A stretch of DNA of 64,000 nucleotides from positions 62,001 to 126,000 of the forward strand of contig NZ_JHYO01000001.1 in the NCBI RefSeq assembly GCF_000688235.1, given 5' to 3'. The position numbers and the translations under genes are program-made. Source of the stretch: Terasakiella pusilla DSM 6293 (GTDB lineage Bacteria > Pseudomonadota > Alphaproteobacteria > Rhodospirillales > Terasakiellaceae). A model generated the notes under the pieces. It searched no databases, had not been told where the DNA came from, and saw only the letters and a program-made list of their open reading frames with translations. Shown here piece by piece: positions 27,491 through 35,428 of the stretch (positions are counted from its first letter, which is position 1; each line of letters starts with the position of its first letter).

Positions 27491-28327
27491 CTAGAGTTCA
27501 AAACTTTCTTCAATCTCTTGCAATGTATGCTTTTCTTGCAAGGTCGGTTGAAACACCGGACGCTGCACCTCATAGAGAACACCCGTACTAAATCCGTCAT
27601 CGCGCGCCAAGAAAGCAGCGGCCTGAGAAAGATTGCCGGTTTCCTCAATCTCCCCTTTGCGAACAATCTTTTTCCATTCGGTCTGTTCCGGGCGGAATGT
27701 CACACACGGACTGAGGATTTGTACAAACGAGAACCCTTTATGCTGCATGGCTTGTGTAATCAGCTTGGCCGCGCCATTGGGATCCCCCGCAAATCCGCGG
27801 GCAACAAAACTTGCCCCCGCAGAGAGCGCCACCGACAACGGATTAAACGGCGACACCCCTGTGCCGTGCGGGGTCAGTTTCGACCCTTCCCAATCCGGCG
27901 GCGTGGTGGGGGAGGCCTGACCCTTGGTCATGCCGTACACTTCGTTATCCATCACCACATAAGTGATATCCACATTGCGACGGCACGCATGCAAAAAATG
28001 GTTGCCGCCAATGGAAAAGCCATCGCCATCCCCGCCCGTTGCCACGACCGTCAGATCCGGCCGCGCCACCTTCAGGCCGGTGGCACTGGCCAGCGCACGC
28101 CCATGAATACCGTGAAAGCCATACACACTCGTGTAAGCCGGTATGCGACTGGAACAGCCAATACCGGAAATCACCGCAGCCTGTTCCCGCGGCACCTGCA
28201 ATTCAGCCAACGCCTTTGTGATCGCTGCCAAAACCGAAAAGTCACCACAGCCCGGACACCAGACAGGTTTATAGTCGGACTTATAATCTTTAAAGGTCAG
28301 TCGTTTTTCCTGCACAACGCTTTCCAT
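27491..28327 (-). CDS. korB: 2-oxoglutarate:ferredoxin oxidoreductase subunit beta
   Basis: The ThDP-binding subunit of KGOR, which oxidises 2-oxoglutarate to succinyl-CoA with ferredoxin, or runs in reverse. The 278-residue protein has KPVWCPGCGDFSVL (cluster Cys) near residue 20, ISGIGCSSRIP, ATGGDGDGFSIGGNHF (ThDP/Mg motif) and a Cys in LSPCVTFRPEQ. A pyruvate enzyme is less likely because the subunit layout is the two-gene KorAB form. Its ATG overlaps the korA stop (ATGA), so the two are coupled. Confidence 0.93.
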   Translation of the reverse strand: MESVVQEKRLTFKDYKSDYKPVWCPGCGDFSVLAAITKALAELQVPREQAAVISGIGCSSRIPAYTSVYGFHGIHGRALASATGLKVARPDLTVVATGGDGDGFSIGGNHFLHACRRNVDITYVVMDNEVYGMTKGQASPTTPPDWEGSKLTPHGTGVSPFNPLSVALSAGASFVARGFAGDPNGAAKLITQAMQHKGFSFVQILSPCVTFRPEQTEWKKIVRKGEIEETGNLSQAAAFLARDDGFSTGVLYEVQRPVFQPTLQEKHTLQEIEESFEL

Positions 28328-30051
28328 CAGATCATCTCCTTCAGTTTTGCGACAATTTCAGCGGGGCGATAGGGCAGCGGCCCCGGCTTCGCCAGCACAT
28401 CGGTCTGTTTCGGCAAATCATACTCGCTGCGTAGATAACGGTAGAACTGTTTGGAATGGGTCTGCTCCACCACCAGCACTTTCTCTACACCGGCAAGTGC
28501 CGCCTCAAACGCATCGGGTAAGGCGGGCGCCAGCAACCGCAAGGCAACCAGCTTGACCGACTGTCCGTCTGCCGCCAATCGTTGAATGGCCTCGCGCACA
28601 GGCGCTGTCACTGATCCGAAAGTCACAACCGCGATGTCGCCTTCACCTTCGATCAGTGCCCAATGCTGTCCGTACTCAAACTTCAACAGCTTACGCTGAC
28701 GCTTGTCCAATTGCGCATAGTGATCTTCCGCCGCCGAGCTGGGTCGCGCGTTTTCCGCCGTTTCCAAACCATCCGCCACATATTCCCCCCCGTGTGTGCC
28801 GGGGATCGCCATCGGGGACACGCCGCTGTCGGTCAGGGCATAGCGCTTGTATTCAACGACCCCATCACCCACCACGTCGCGTTCTGCAATAAAAGCGAGG
28901 TCCGCTGGCTTATCAATAATATTGCGCGATTGCCCCAAAGACTGATCGGACAGAACAATCGCAGGCGTTTGCAGCTTTTCTGCCAGATGAACAGACCATT
29001 GTACGGTAAAGAGACAGTCAGCAATCGAGGTCGGGGCCGTGACAAGGTGCGGCGCATCCCCATGCAAACCATGAAGCGCAATATTCAGATCACTTTGTTC
29101 GGATTTCGTCGGGATGCCCGTACTCGGCCCCCCGCGCATCACATCAATCACCACCAACGGAATTTCGGCAGAAACCGCCAAGCCCAGCGCTTCCGTCATC
29201 AAAGCCAAACCGGGACCAGATGTGGCCGTTAGGGAGGGCACACCGCCGAAAGAACCGCCGATCACCATATTAATAGAGGCCAGCTCGTCTTCTGCCTGCA
29301 CCAGAGTCCCGCCGACCTTTTCGATATTCGGGGCGAGCCACTCCAGAATTTCCGTCGCTGGTGTAATGGGATAGGCCGCACAAAACCGCACGCCTGCACG
29401 CAGCGCGCCCATACCGGCCGCTTCATTCCCCGTCAGGGACCAGCGCGTTTTGTCTTGGGCAAGGCGTTCAAGGTGGAGGTTCAGGCCGATCTCGGCTTCC
29501 AAATCATCGGCCAATTGCATGCCTTGGCGCAGACCTTCAAGACTGGCATTCAGCGCGACCTCCCCTTTGCGATGCAGGACTTTTTCAAGGATCGCTTGCA
29601 AGGCCTCAAGCGGGATGCCTGCCAACTCCCCCAATATCCCGAGCCCGATCATGTTAGGGCGCCCGCCTTCAATATTTTTTGCAGTTTCCCCCAACGGCAC
29701 GAGCACCTGTCGGGCAACGGATCGGGTAATCATCTCTGGTGGGTTAAGCGCATCCTGATCGCCAATAATGACACTATCAGGGCGCAAGGGCAGCTCTGCA
29801 GCAAAGCGATCCACATTCATCCAGTCAAAGCAGAACAGCACATCAAAAGTGTCGTTGGGGCAATCAATCGGCTGGCTGGACAAACGGATATAAGCCGCCG
29901 CTTCCCCGCCGCGAATCTGCGGCCCGCTGGAGCGTGTCATCAACCCATACAAGCCCGCCTTGGCAGCCGCATCCAGCAACATCTGGCCTGCAGTCATTAC
30001 ACCTGCGCCACCGGCACCGGTGATCGCGATAGAAACTGTCTGTGAGGTCAT
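28327..30051 (-). CDS. korA: 2-oxoglutarate:ferredoxin oxidoreductase subunit alpha (gamma–alpha fusion)
   Basis: A 574-residue subunit in which the gamma domain (residues ~1–190, ITGAGGAGVMTAGQMLLDAA, then RSSGPQIRGGEAAAYIRL) precedes the alpha pyrimidine-binding domain (GMGALRAGVRFCAAYPITPA, then TATSGPGLALMTEALGLAV). This fused form is the usual aerobe/rTCA KorA. The start MTSQTVSIAITG at 30051 is preferred to a longer frame to 30075. With korB it forms an oxygen-sensitive alternative to the 2-oxoglutarate dehydrogenase complex. The electron acceptor (ferredoxin) gene is not in this window. Confidence 0.93.
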   Translation of the reverse strand: MTSQTVSIAITGAGGAGVMTAGQMLLDAAAKAGLYGLMTRSSGPQIRGGEAAAYIRLSSQPIDCPNDTFDVLFCFDWMNVDRFAAELPLRPDSVIIGDQDALNPPEMITRSVARQVLVPLGETAKNIEGGRPNMIGLGILGELAGIPLEALQAILEKVLHRKGEVALNASLEGLRQGMQLADDLEAEIGLNLHLERLAQDKTRWSLTGNEAAGMGALRAGVRFCAAYPITPATEILEWLAPNIEKVGGTLVQAEDELASINMVIGGSFGGVPSLTATSGPGLALMTEALGLAVSAEIPLVVIDVMRGGPSTGIPTKSEQSDLNIALHGLHGDAPHLVTAPTSIADCLFTVQWSVHLAEKLQTPAIVLSDQSLGQSRNIIDKPADLAFIAERDVVGDGVVEYKRYALTDSGVSPMAIPGTHGGEYVADGLETAENARPSSAAEDHYAQLDKRQRKLLKFEYGQHWALIEGEGDIAVVTFGSVTAPVREAIQRLAADGQSVKLVALRLLAPALPDAFEAALAGVEKVLVVEQTHSKQFYRYLRSEYDLPKQTDVLAKPGPLPYRPAEIVAKLKEMI

Positions 30052-30211
30052 CTGTCTTCTCGCTTTTTTACCCAATCAAAAACTCATCCAGCACTCTTTC
30101 AGAAACCGCGACACAGGCCCATGACATTTATCAATTCACCTGCTCGTTCTTGAAAAATGCTTTATTTAAAACGAGATATTTATATCAGATAGATAGGATA
30201 TAGACCATAAA

Positions 30212-30243
30212 AGAAACCGGACAGCCTACACTGTCCGGTTTCT
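30212..30243 (-). terminator. Intrinsic terminator after the XRE regulator
   Basis: A perfect 13-bp stem (AGAAACCGGACAG / CTGTCCGGTTTCT) with a six-base loop is followed by TTTT on the minus strand, separating the XRE gene from korA. Confidence 0.85.
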
Positions 30244-30289
30244 CGATCTTGTTCACAGCCCAACGCCTCACGGCGTGGCGTATGAGAAA

Positions 30290-30676
30290 TTAATTTGCTT
30301 CGGCAGCCAAAGCGCGCGCCAGTTGGCTCAGAGCATCCTGATGGCGGTCGTTGTCGATATGCGAGAAGTTACGCGCCAATTCAAGGCACATGCGCTGACG
30401 TTCGGTCAGCTCAATCTCGGTATCATCATCTTCATCAAGCCCTTCATAAAAGTAACCAACGGCAACTTTCAGGACTTGTGCGATTTCATACAGACGACCT
30501 GCAGAAATGCGGTTGATGCCGCGCTCGTATTTATGTGCTTGCTGATAAGTAACACCGATCATATCAGCCATCTGCTGCTGGCTTAAACCCAGCATAATAC
30601 GACGTTCACGAATACGGGCTCCCACATGGCGATCTGTATCCGTAGCTCGATTTGCAACTTTTGGTTCAGTTGACAT
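30290..30676 (-). CDS. XRE-family transcriptional regulator
   Basis: A 128-residue regulator of the Cro/CI type that is very common in alphaproteobacteria. The HTH (residues ~19–72) reads IRERRIMLGLSQQQMADMIG, then TYQQAHKYERGINRISAGRL. The C-terminal ~50 residues are acidic and helical (YFYEGLDEDDDTEIELTERQ) and may dimerise. Its targets are unknown. It is transcribed away from a 241-bp upstream region with a striking AATATTTCA repeat array, a candidate operator for autoregulation. It is separated from korA by a terminator, so it is probably not part of the kor operon. Confidence 0.93.
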   Translation of the reverse strand: MSTEPKVANRATDTDRHVGARIRERRIMLGLSQQQMADMIGVTYQQAHKYERGINRISAGRLYEIAQVLKVAVGYFYEGLDEDDDTEIELTERQRMCLELARNFSHIDNDRHQDALSQLARALAAEAN

Positions 30677-30751
30677 TTTACTTACCTTCCCCCAGGTCCA
30701 ACCTGAGCTTTTTCTACACTAAAAACCTATCTATCAATGATTACTAGCTCG

Positions 30752-30905
30752 GAAATATTTAAGCAAGCTTATATTTCAAAATATTTCAAATATTTCAAAT
30801 ATTTCACCCTTAAAAAGATAGAAACCGTAAGAAAACCCTGTATTTATACCTATACGTTCAGATAGTCCGAAAGTATTAGCGCTACAATATTTCAAAATAT
30901 TTCAA
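30752..30905. repeat. AATATTTCA repeat array upstream of the XRE gene
   Basis: Copies of ATATTTCAA follow one another with 9–10 bp spacing at 30771–30808. One inverted copy (GAAATATTT, 30752–30760) lies before them, and two more copies form a second cluster at 30886–30905. The core AAATATTT is self-complementary. The position, 75–230 bp upstream of the XRE start, suggests multiple protein-binding sites or curved DNA. Confidence 0.6.
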
Positions 30906-30917
30906 GAGGTAGCCGGA

Positions 30918-31493
30918 TTAGGCTACAAAATTGACACTTGTCTGAACGGGTGGGATCACAAACGTCCTATTGGCCTGCTCTTCACGCAGCAAAGCCGCCT
31001 TCAGCGCCTCTGAACGTCCACCTGGTTGTGCACCTGCAGACAAATAAGCTTTATGAGAGGCTTCGTATATCGCATTCGACGGGGCGGCCTGCGACTCCGC
31101 TTCGCTTTCTTGCTGCAACAACTGTGCCTGCACCAGATTCGCAACTGGCGTAAAGCGCGCGAACCCCGTGCTGGAAGAAAACGCATTTTCCTGAGCTTCT
31201 GATGCAGAGGCGGGCCGGAACCCATCGCCCTCAACCGCCGCTGAGGAGGTGCGTTCTTCTTCTGTGCGCTGTGCATCGGTAAAACCGTTTTTCTTCGGCG
31301 CATCACGATTGATCTGTGCCTGACGCTCGCGCACATCGCCCGGCAACGTCTGCACAAAAGCCTGCGCTGCACGTTGCACCGCTTCCCCGTCCCCTTCCGG
31401 CAGAGGACGCGTCTGCGCGCGAACGGGAGGAGACTTTGGAACTACTAACGGTCCATAAGCTCTGGTTTCAATGGGAAGGGCCACGAGAATCAC
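30918..31493 (-). CDS. Uncharacterised low-complexity soluble protein
   Basis: A 191-residue protein I cannot place in a family. It is rich in Ala, Gln, Glu and Pro. There is no signal peptide or membrane helix. Most of it is probably disordered, with a helix near NLVQAQLLQQESEAESQ. The C-terminus ends NRTFVIPPVQTSVNFVA. Both possible starts are GTG: 31493 (MILVALPIE) and 31484 (VALPIE). Neither has a ribosome site, so the start is uncertain. The codon pattern is clean through the whole frame, which supports a real gene. It lies between the XRE repeat array and the phaR terminator. Confidence 0.6.
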   Translation of the reverse strand: MILVALPIETRAYGPLVVPKSPPVRAQTRPLPEGDGEAVQRAAQAFVQTLPGDVRERQAQINRDAPKKNGFTDAQRTEEERTSSAAVEGDGFRPASASEAQENAFSSSTGFARFTPVANLVQAQLLQQESEAESQAAPSNAIYEASHKAYLSAGAQPGGRSEALKAALLREEQANRTFVIPPVQTSVNFVA

Positions 31494-31551
31494 TCAATCA
31501 CGACTAAAACGCGATGAGTATAAATCAAACCGTGTAGCCTGTCAGCTTATT

Positions 31552-31589
31552 AAAAAAACAGGGGCCGCCCCAAAAGGACCGCCCCTGCG
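31552..31589 (-). terminator. Intrinsic terminator after phaR
   Basis: On the minus strand CAGGGGC…GCCCCTG forms a strong interrupted stem followed by seven T, 28 bp after the phaR stop. Confidence 0.85.
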
Positions 31590-31616
31590 TAAATTCTTTA
31601 AAAGTTCAGACTGTCT

Positions 31617-32225
31617 TTATTTGTCAGACATCTTGGAAAGCTGCTTTTGCATCGCTTCCAGTTGTGCTTTCATCGCTTCAAGGTCATCAACAGCCTTGGT
31701 CTGTTCTTTCACCGTCGCTTCTTTTTTAGCTTCTTGGGCGCTTTGGTCGTCACCATCACGATAAAAGGTTGGCGCAAACATACGCATGGCATTTTCAAAC
31801 ATCGCCATGTTCTGCTTGTTCATTTCTTCAAAGCTGCCAAACGGGTTTAAGCCGCCCATGGTTTCCTGCATGTAATCGCGCATCTTTTCCTGATTGGTCG
31901 CAAAAGACTGCATGGATTGTTCCAGATAGCTCGGCACCAGACCTTGCAGGCTGTCCCCGTAAAAGCTGATCAGGTGACGCAGGAAACTGACCGGTAAGAG
32001 ATTTTGCCCCTTAGCTTCTTCTTCCACAATGATTTGCGTCAGGACAGAACGTGTAATCTCGTCACCGCTTTTTGCGTCAAACACGGCAAACTGCGTGCCC
32101 TCTTTCACCATCTGCGCCAAATGATCCAGCGTCACATAGCTACTGGTCGCCGTATTATACAGACGACGGTTCGCATATTTTTTGATCGTGATCGGAGCGT
32201 CTTTATCTTCATTTTGTGCAGCCAT
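31617..32225 (-). CDS. phaR: Polyhydroxyalkanoate synthesis repressor PhaR
   Basis: A 202-residue regulator that binds PHA granules and DNA and represses phasin and PHA genes until polymer forms. The N-terminal domain (residues ~11–72, ITIKKYANRRLYNTATSSYV, then TLDHLAQMVKEG) is the PHB_acc_N DNA-binding/granule domain. One or two PHB_acc repeats follow (LLPVSFLRHLISFYGDSLQG). The tail is Gln/Lys coiled coil. It is divergent from the phaE-like/phaC genes across 170–210 bp. Two TGC-N3-GCA sites are there, consistent with autoregulation and control of phaC. Confidence 0.94.
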   Translation of the reverse strand: MAAQNEDKDAPITIKKYANRRLYNTATSSYVTLDHLAQMVKEGTQFAVFDAKSGDEITRSVLTQIIVEEEAKGQNLLPVSFLRHLISFYGDSLQGLVPSYLEQSMQSFATNQEKMRDYMQETMGGLNPFGSFEEMNKQNMAMFENAMRMFAPTFYRDGDDQSAQEAKKEATVKEQTKAVDDLEAMKAQLEAMQKQLSKMSDK

Positions 32226-32303
32226 AGTAACTCTACTTTATCCTTGATTCAGTCTAAAGCCCTCTCCCTAAGGGCCTCCCCAACACCTACAATAACGCGA
32301 ATT

Positions 32304-32330
32304 TGCTGCGCACAAAAGTGTTGCATTGCA
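32304..32330. promoter_or_regulatory. Two tandem TGC-N3-GCA sites, candidate PhaR operator
   Basis: TGCTGCGCA (32304–32312) and TGCATTGCA (32322–32330) are 18 bp apart on the same face of DNA, in the phaR–phaE/phaC divergent region. Dyads of the form CTGC-N3-GCAG are reported for PhaR of other alphaproteobacteria. Confidence 0.5.
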
Positions 32331-32432
32331 TCAAGTGTAAAATAATTTTCAAACGCTTGCTATTGTTTACCTGAAGAGATCGCGTATGGTATTCTTTTTA
32401 TGACGAAATGCTGCATGACGGAAAACACGACC

Positions 32433-32816
32433 ATGTCCAAAGACAAAACCGACCTGCATGATTTGGCGGCGCAATATATGCAATTATGGCAAAAGCAAAT
32501 CATGTCTCAATCCAATGAACGCATGATGCAGGACGCGCTCAAAACCTCCCAGACCTTAAACGAACAGATGGGCGAAGCGCTGAAGGGCTTCGACAGTCCC
32601 GAAAAAATTCAAAACTGGATGACCACATGGGCAGACACTTGGAAAGCACAAATTGAAGATGCGCAAGGAAAGCAAAACGCCAACCCGTTTTGGCCCCCGT
32701 CCCCTGCCGATGCATCTGGCCACCATAACAAACACGTGGCTGAGCTTGAAAAGCGCATTGCCGCACTTGAAGAACGGGTCCTTTCCCTGGAATCCGAACT
32801 TAAAGCCAAAAGCTGA
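32433..32816 (+). CDS. Short PhaE-like / phasin-like helical protein
   Basis: A 127-residue helical protein just upstream of phaC. It begins SKDKTDLHDLAAQYMQLWQK and ends in a coiled coil HVAELEKRIAALEERVLSLE. The Trp-rich middle (NWMTTWADTWKAQIED) and the C-terminal heptads resemble PhaE, the partner of class III PHA synthase, though at 127 residues it is far shorter than the ~350 of typical PhaE. ATG codons also occur in frame at 32400 and 32415; none has a strong ribosome site. The frame ends at TGA 32814–32816, immediately after an AAAA run, where the next gene continues in the +1 frame without its own start. Confidence 0.6.
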   Translation: MSKDKTDLHDLAAQYMQLWQKQIMSQSNERMMQDALKTSQTLNEQMGEALKGFDSPEKIQNWMTTWADTWKAQIEDAQGKQNANPFWPPSPADASGHHNKHVAELEKRIAALEERVLSLESELKAKS

Positions 32817-32832
32817 CGCCCTTCAAGACGCT

Positions 32833-33888
32833 TTGGCTGCCTATTCCGACAGCCAAATCAACGCGGCCCTTGATGCGGAGGCCTATGTCCGTGGCCTCGA
32901 CTTTATTAGAGGGGTGCAAGCCTATCATCAGCACCCCTACCAGCGCGCCCTCCCCCCTGCCCCGACTGTTTGGCAGGAAGGCGGAAGTCGCTTGCTTGAC
33001 TATGGCGGCCCCAAAGATGGCCCTGTCGTCCTGGCTATCCCTTCCCTTGTAAATAAGTCCTATATTCTCGACTTAACCGAAAAACGCAGCTTGATGCGCA
33101 CCCTGTCCCAAAAGGGTGTGCGCAGCTATTTGATGGATTGGGGCGATGTCGGCCCCTCTGAGCGCACCATGGGACTGGAAGACTATATTCATGGTCGCCT
33201 CAACCGATGTGTTGATCATCTCATAAAAGAGACAAGCCGACCCGTTTGCCTCATCGGGTATTGCATGGGCGGGGTCTTGGCAACCGGGCTTGCTGCGCTG
33301 GAACCAGACAAGATCAACGGCCTTGCCTTACTCGCAACCCCCTGGGACTTTCATGCAGGCGAAGCTGGCTATCATCGTTTCATTCAAGCCAGCCAAGCCC
33401 CGCTCCAACAAACCATCGATAGCTTTAATGAATTGCCCGTCGATGTCTTGCAAAGCCTGTTTGCCGCCATTGATCCGTACAGCATCCTGTCAAAATTCGA
33501 AGATTTTTCCCGCCTTGATCCGGCAAGTGCCGAGGCACAACAGTTCGTCGCCATGGAAGATTGGCTCAACGATGGCGTCCCCTTAAGCGCCCCTGTCGCC
33601 AAAGAATGTCTGTTTGATTGGTATATCCACAACAAGCCGCATCACTTAGGCTGGGACATGGACGGCCACGTGATTGATCCGCGTGACATCACCTGCCCCA
33701 CTGTCCTTTTCATCCCGGAAAAGGATCGAATCGTCCCCCGTGACTCCGCCCGCGCCCTCGGTTGTGCGCTTGCGAATGCCGAGATAAAACACGTCAAGGC
33801 CGGACATATCGGGATGGTCACGGGCAAGAGTGCTAAAAAATGTTTATACGACCCGCTTTCCAAGTGGCTGATCTCTCAAAATTTTTAG
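32833..33888 (+). CDS. phaC: PHA synthase PhaC-like alpha/beta hydrolase (start uncertain)
   Basis: A class III-sized (~351-residue) polymerase that would link hydroxyacyl-CoA into PHA. The active-site Cys is in LIGYCMGGVLATGL, the PHA-synthase variant of the lipase box. A catalytic Asp lies in FIPEKDRIVP and the His in KAGHIGMVTG. The conserved HPYQRALPPAPTVWQEG opening is present. The start is not obvious. TTG 32833 is the first candidate after the upstream stop but has no ribosome site, while an ATG at 32653 would overlap the PhaE-like gene in another frame. Deleting one A from 32808–32811 would fuse both genes into one ~484-residue protein. Confidence 0.8.
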   Translation: MAAYSDSQINAALDAEAYVRGLDFIRGVQAYHQHPYQRALPPAPTVWQEGGSRLLDYGGPKDGPVVLAIPSLVNKSYILDLTEKRSLMRTLSQKGVRSYLMDWGDVGPSERTMGLEDYIHGRLNRCVDHLIKETSRPVCLIGYCMGGVLATGLAALEPDKINGLALLATPWDFHAGEAGYHRFIQASQAPLQQTIDSFNELPVDVLQSLFAAIDPYSILSKFEDFSRLDPASAEAQQFVAMEDWLNDGVPLSAPVAKECLFDWYIHNKPHHLGWDMDGHVIDPRDITCPTVLFIPEKDRIVPRDSARALGCALANAEIKHVKAGHIGMVTGKSAKKCLYDPLSKWLISQNF

Positions 33889-33928
33889 ATTATTTTAAAA
33901 TCCTATTACGCACGCGCACAATCATTGC

Positions 33929-33956
33929 TTGACCACGGGGCGGTGTCCTATACCTT
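33929..33956 (+). promoter_or_regulatory. Candidate sigma-70-type promoter of phaA
   Basis: TTGACC (33929–33934) and TACCTT (33951–33956) are 16 bp apart, about 70 bp before the phaA start. Confidence 0.4.
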
Positions 33957-34027
33957 ATTAGCCTATGAGCGAGGGCATCAACGCCCATCCCTCATGGGGA
34001 AACATTTATTTCTAGGAGACAATAATT

Positions 34028-35203
34028 ATGACTGAAGTCGTCATCGTCGGTGCTGCCCGTACAGCTGTCGGTAACTTTAGCGGAAGCCTTGCTTCTGTCC
34101 CTGCACACGAACTGGGTGCCACTGTGATTAAAGCTGCATTGGAGCGCGCGGGTGTTGATGCTGCAGACGTACAGGAAGTTTTCATGGGCCAAGTTCTGAC
34201 AGGTGGATCTGGTCAAAACCCGGCACGCCAAGCGGCCATCGCTGCGGGCTGCCCAGAAGACTCTACTGCAATGACCATCAACCAGGTTTGTGGTTCCGGC
34301 CTGCGCGCTGTTGCCATGGGCATGCAATCCATCCTGTTGGGTGATGCAGATGTTGTCGTTGCCGGTGGTCAAGAAAACATGTCCTTGTCTCCGCACGTCA
34401 TGCACCTGCGCAACGGTACAAAAATGGGCCCGTCCACAATGGAAGATACCATGATTAAAGACGGCCTGTGGTGTGCATTCAACGATTACCACATGGGCAC
34501 TACAGCCCAAAACATCGCGGACAAATACAACATCAGCCGCGAAGAACAAGACGCCTTTGCAGCCGCTTCTCAAAACAAAGCCGAAGCTGCACGCAACGAC
34601 GGTAAGTTTAAAGAAGAGATCGCACCGGTCACCATTAAACACCGCAAAGGTGAAGTTGTTTTTGATACGGACGAATTCATCAAAGACGGCGTGACACCGG
34701 AAGTACTTGGCAAGCTGCGCCCAGCCTTTTCAAAAGATGGCAGCGTGACAGCAGGCAACGCGTCCGGCATTAACGACGGTGCGTCTGTTGTGGTTCTGAT
34801 GTCTAAGGAAGAAGCGGACAAACGCGGCCTGACGCCGCTGGCAACCATCCGTGCCTGGGCAACACATGGTGTTGATCCGAAAATCATGGGGACAGGTCCG
34901 GTTCCGGCTGTGAAAAAGGCTTTGGACAAAGCCGGTTGGTCCATCGATGACATCGATCTGGTTGAAGCCAACGAAGCCTTTGCTGCACAAGCCATTTCCG
35001 TCAACAAGGAACTGGGCTGGGATACAGACAAAGTCAACGTGAACGGCGGCGCGATTGCCATCGGTCACCCGATCGGGGCCTCCGGCAACCGTGTTCTAGT
35101 CACGTTGCTGCACGAAATGAAACGACGCGATTCTAAAAAAGGCGTTGCGACATTATGTATCGGCGGCGGTCAGGGCGTTGCCCTGTGCGTAGAACGCGCC
35201 TAA
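34028..35203 (+). CDS. phaA: Acetyl-CoA acetyltransferase (beta-ketothiolase)
   Basis: It condenses two acetyl-CoA to acetoacetyl-CoA, the first PHB step, and works in reverse in degradation. The 391-residue protein has the acylated Cys in [18 protein letters not shown] (~residue 88), [28 protein letters not shown] with the His, and the [14 protein letters not shown] end with the second Cys. Length is exact for thiolase. AGGAG lies nine bases before the ATG. The phaB gene follows after 225 bp, a gap that contains a hairpin, so phaB may also have its own promoter. Confidence 0.97.
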   Translation: MTEVVIVGAARTAVGNFSGSLASVPAHELGATVIKAALERAGVDAADVQEVFMGQVLTGGSGQNPARQAAIAAGCPEDSTAMTINQVCGSGLRAVAMGMQSILLGDADVVVAGGQENMSLSPHVMHLRNGTKMGPSTMEDTMIKDGLWCAFNDYHMGTTAQNIADKYNISREEQDAFAAASQNKAEAARNDGKFKEEIAPVTIKHRKGEVVFDTDEFIKDGVTPEVLGKLRPAFSKDGSVTAGNASGINDGASVVVLMSKEEADKRGLTPLATIRAWATHGVDPKIMGTGPVPAVKKALDKAGWSIDDIDLVEANEAFAAQAISVNKELGWDTDKVNVNGGAIAIGHPIGASGNRVLVTLLHEMKRRDSKKGVATLCIGGGQGVALCVERA

Positions 35204-35213
35204 TTTTTTGACG

Positions 35214-35246
35214 GGGCCTTTTACACTTTCAAGATGTAAAAGGCCC
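35214..35246 (+). terminator. Hairpin between phaA and phaB
   Basis: A 12-bp stem (GGGCCTTTTACA / TGTAAAAGGCCC) with a 9-base loop lies just after phaA. There is no T-run, so it may attenuate or stabilise mRNA rather than terminate. Confidence 0.45.
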
Positions 35247-35428
35247 TAAGTCTTTGAAAACCGGATTGTTTACGGTTTTCGCCAAAGATGCTGATTTCTA
35301 GGGGAAATCTAGTTCTTTTATTTCAAAATTAAAGGTAGATTCTTTACAAAGCTTTCGCCACAATACGGCATCTTACATCTGAAGAAAAACACAGCAAAAA
35401 TTGCAAACACAAAAAAGGGAAGATTAAA

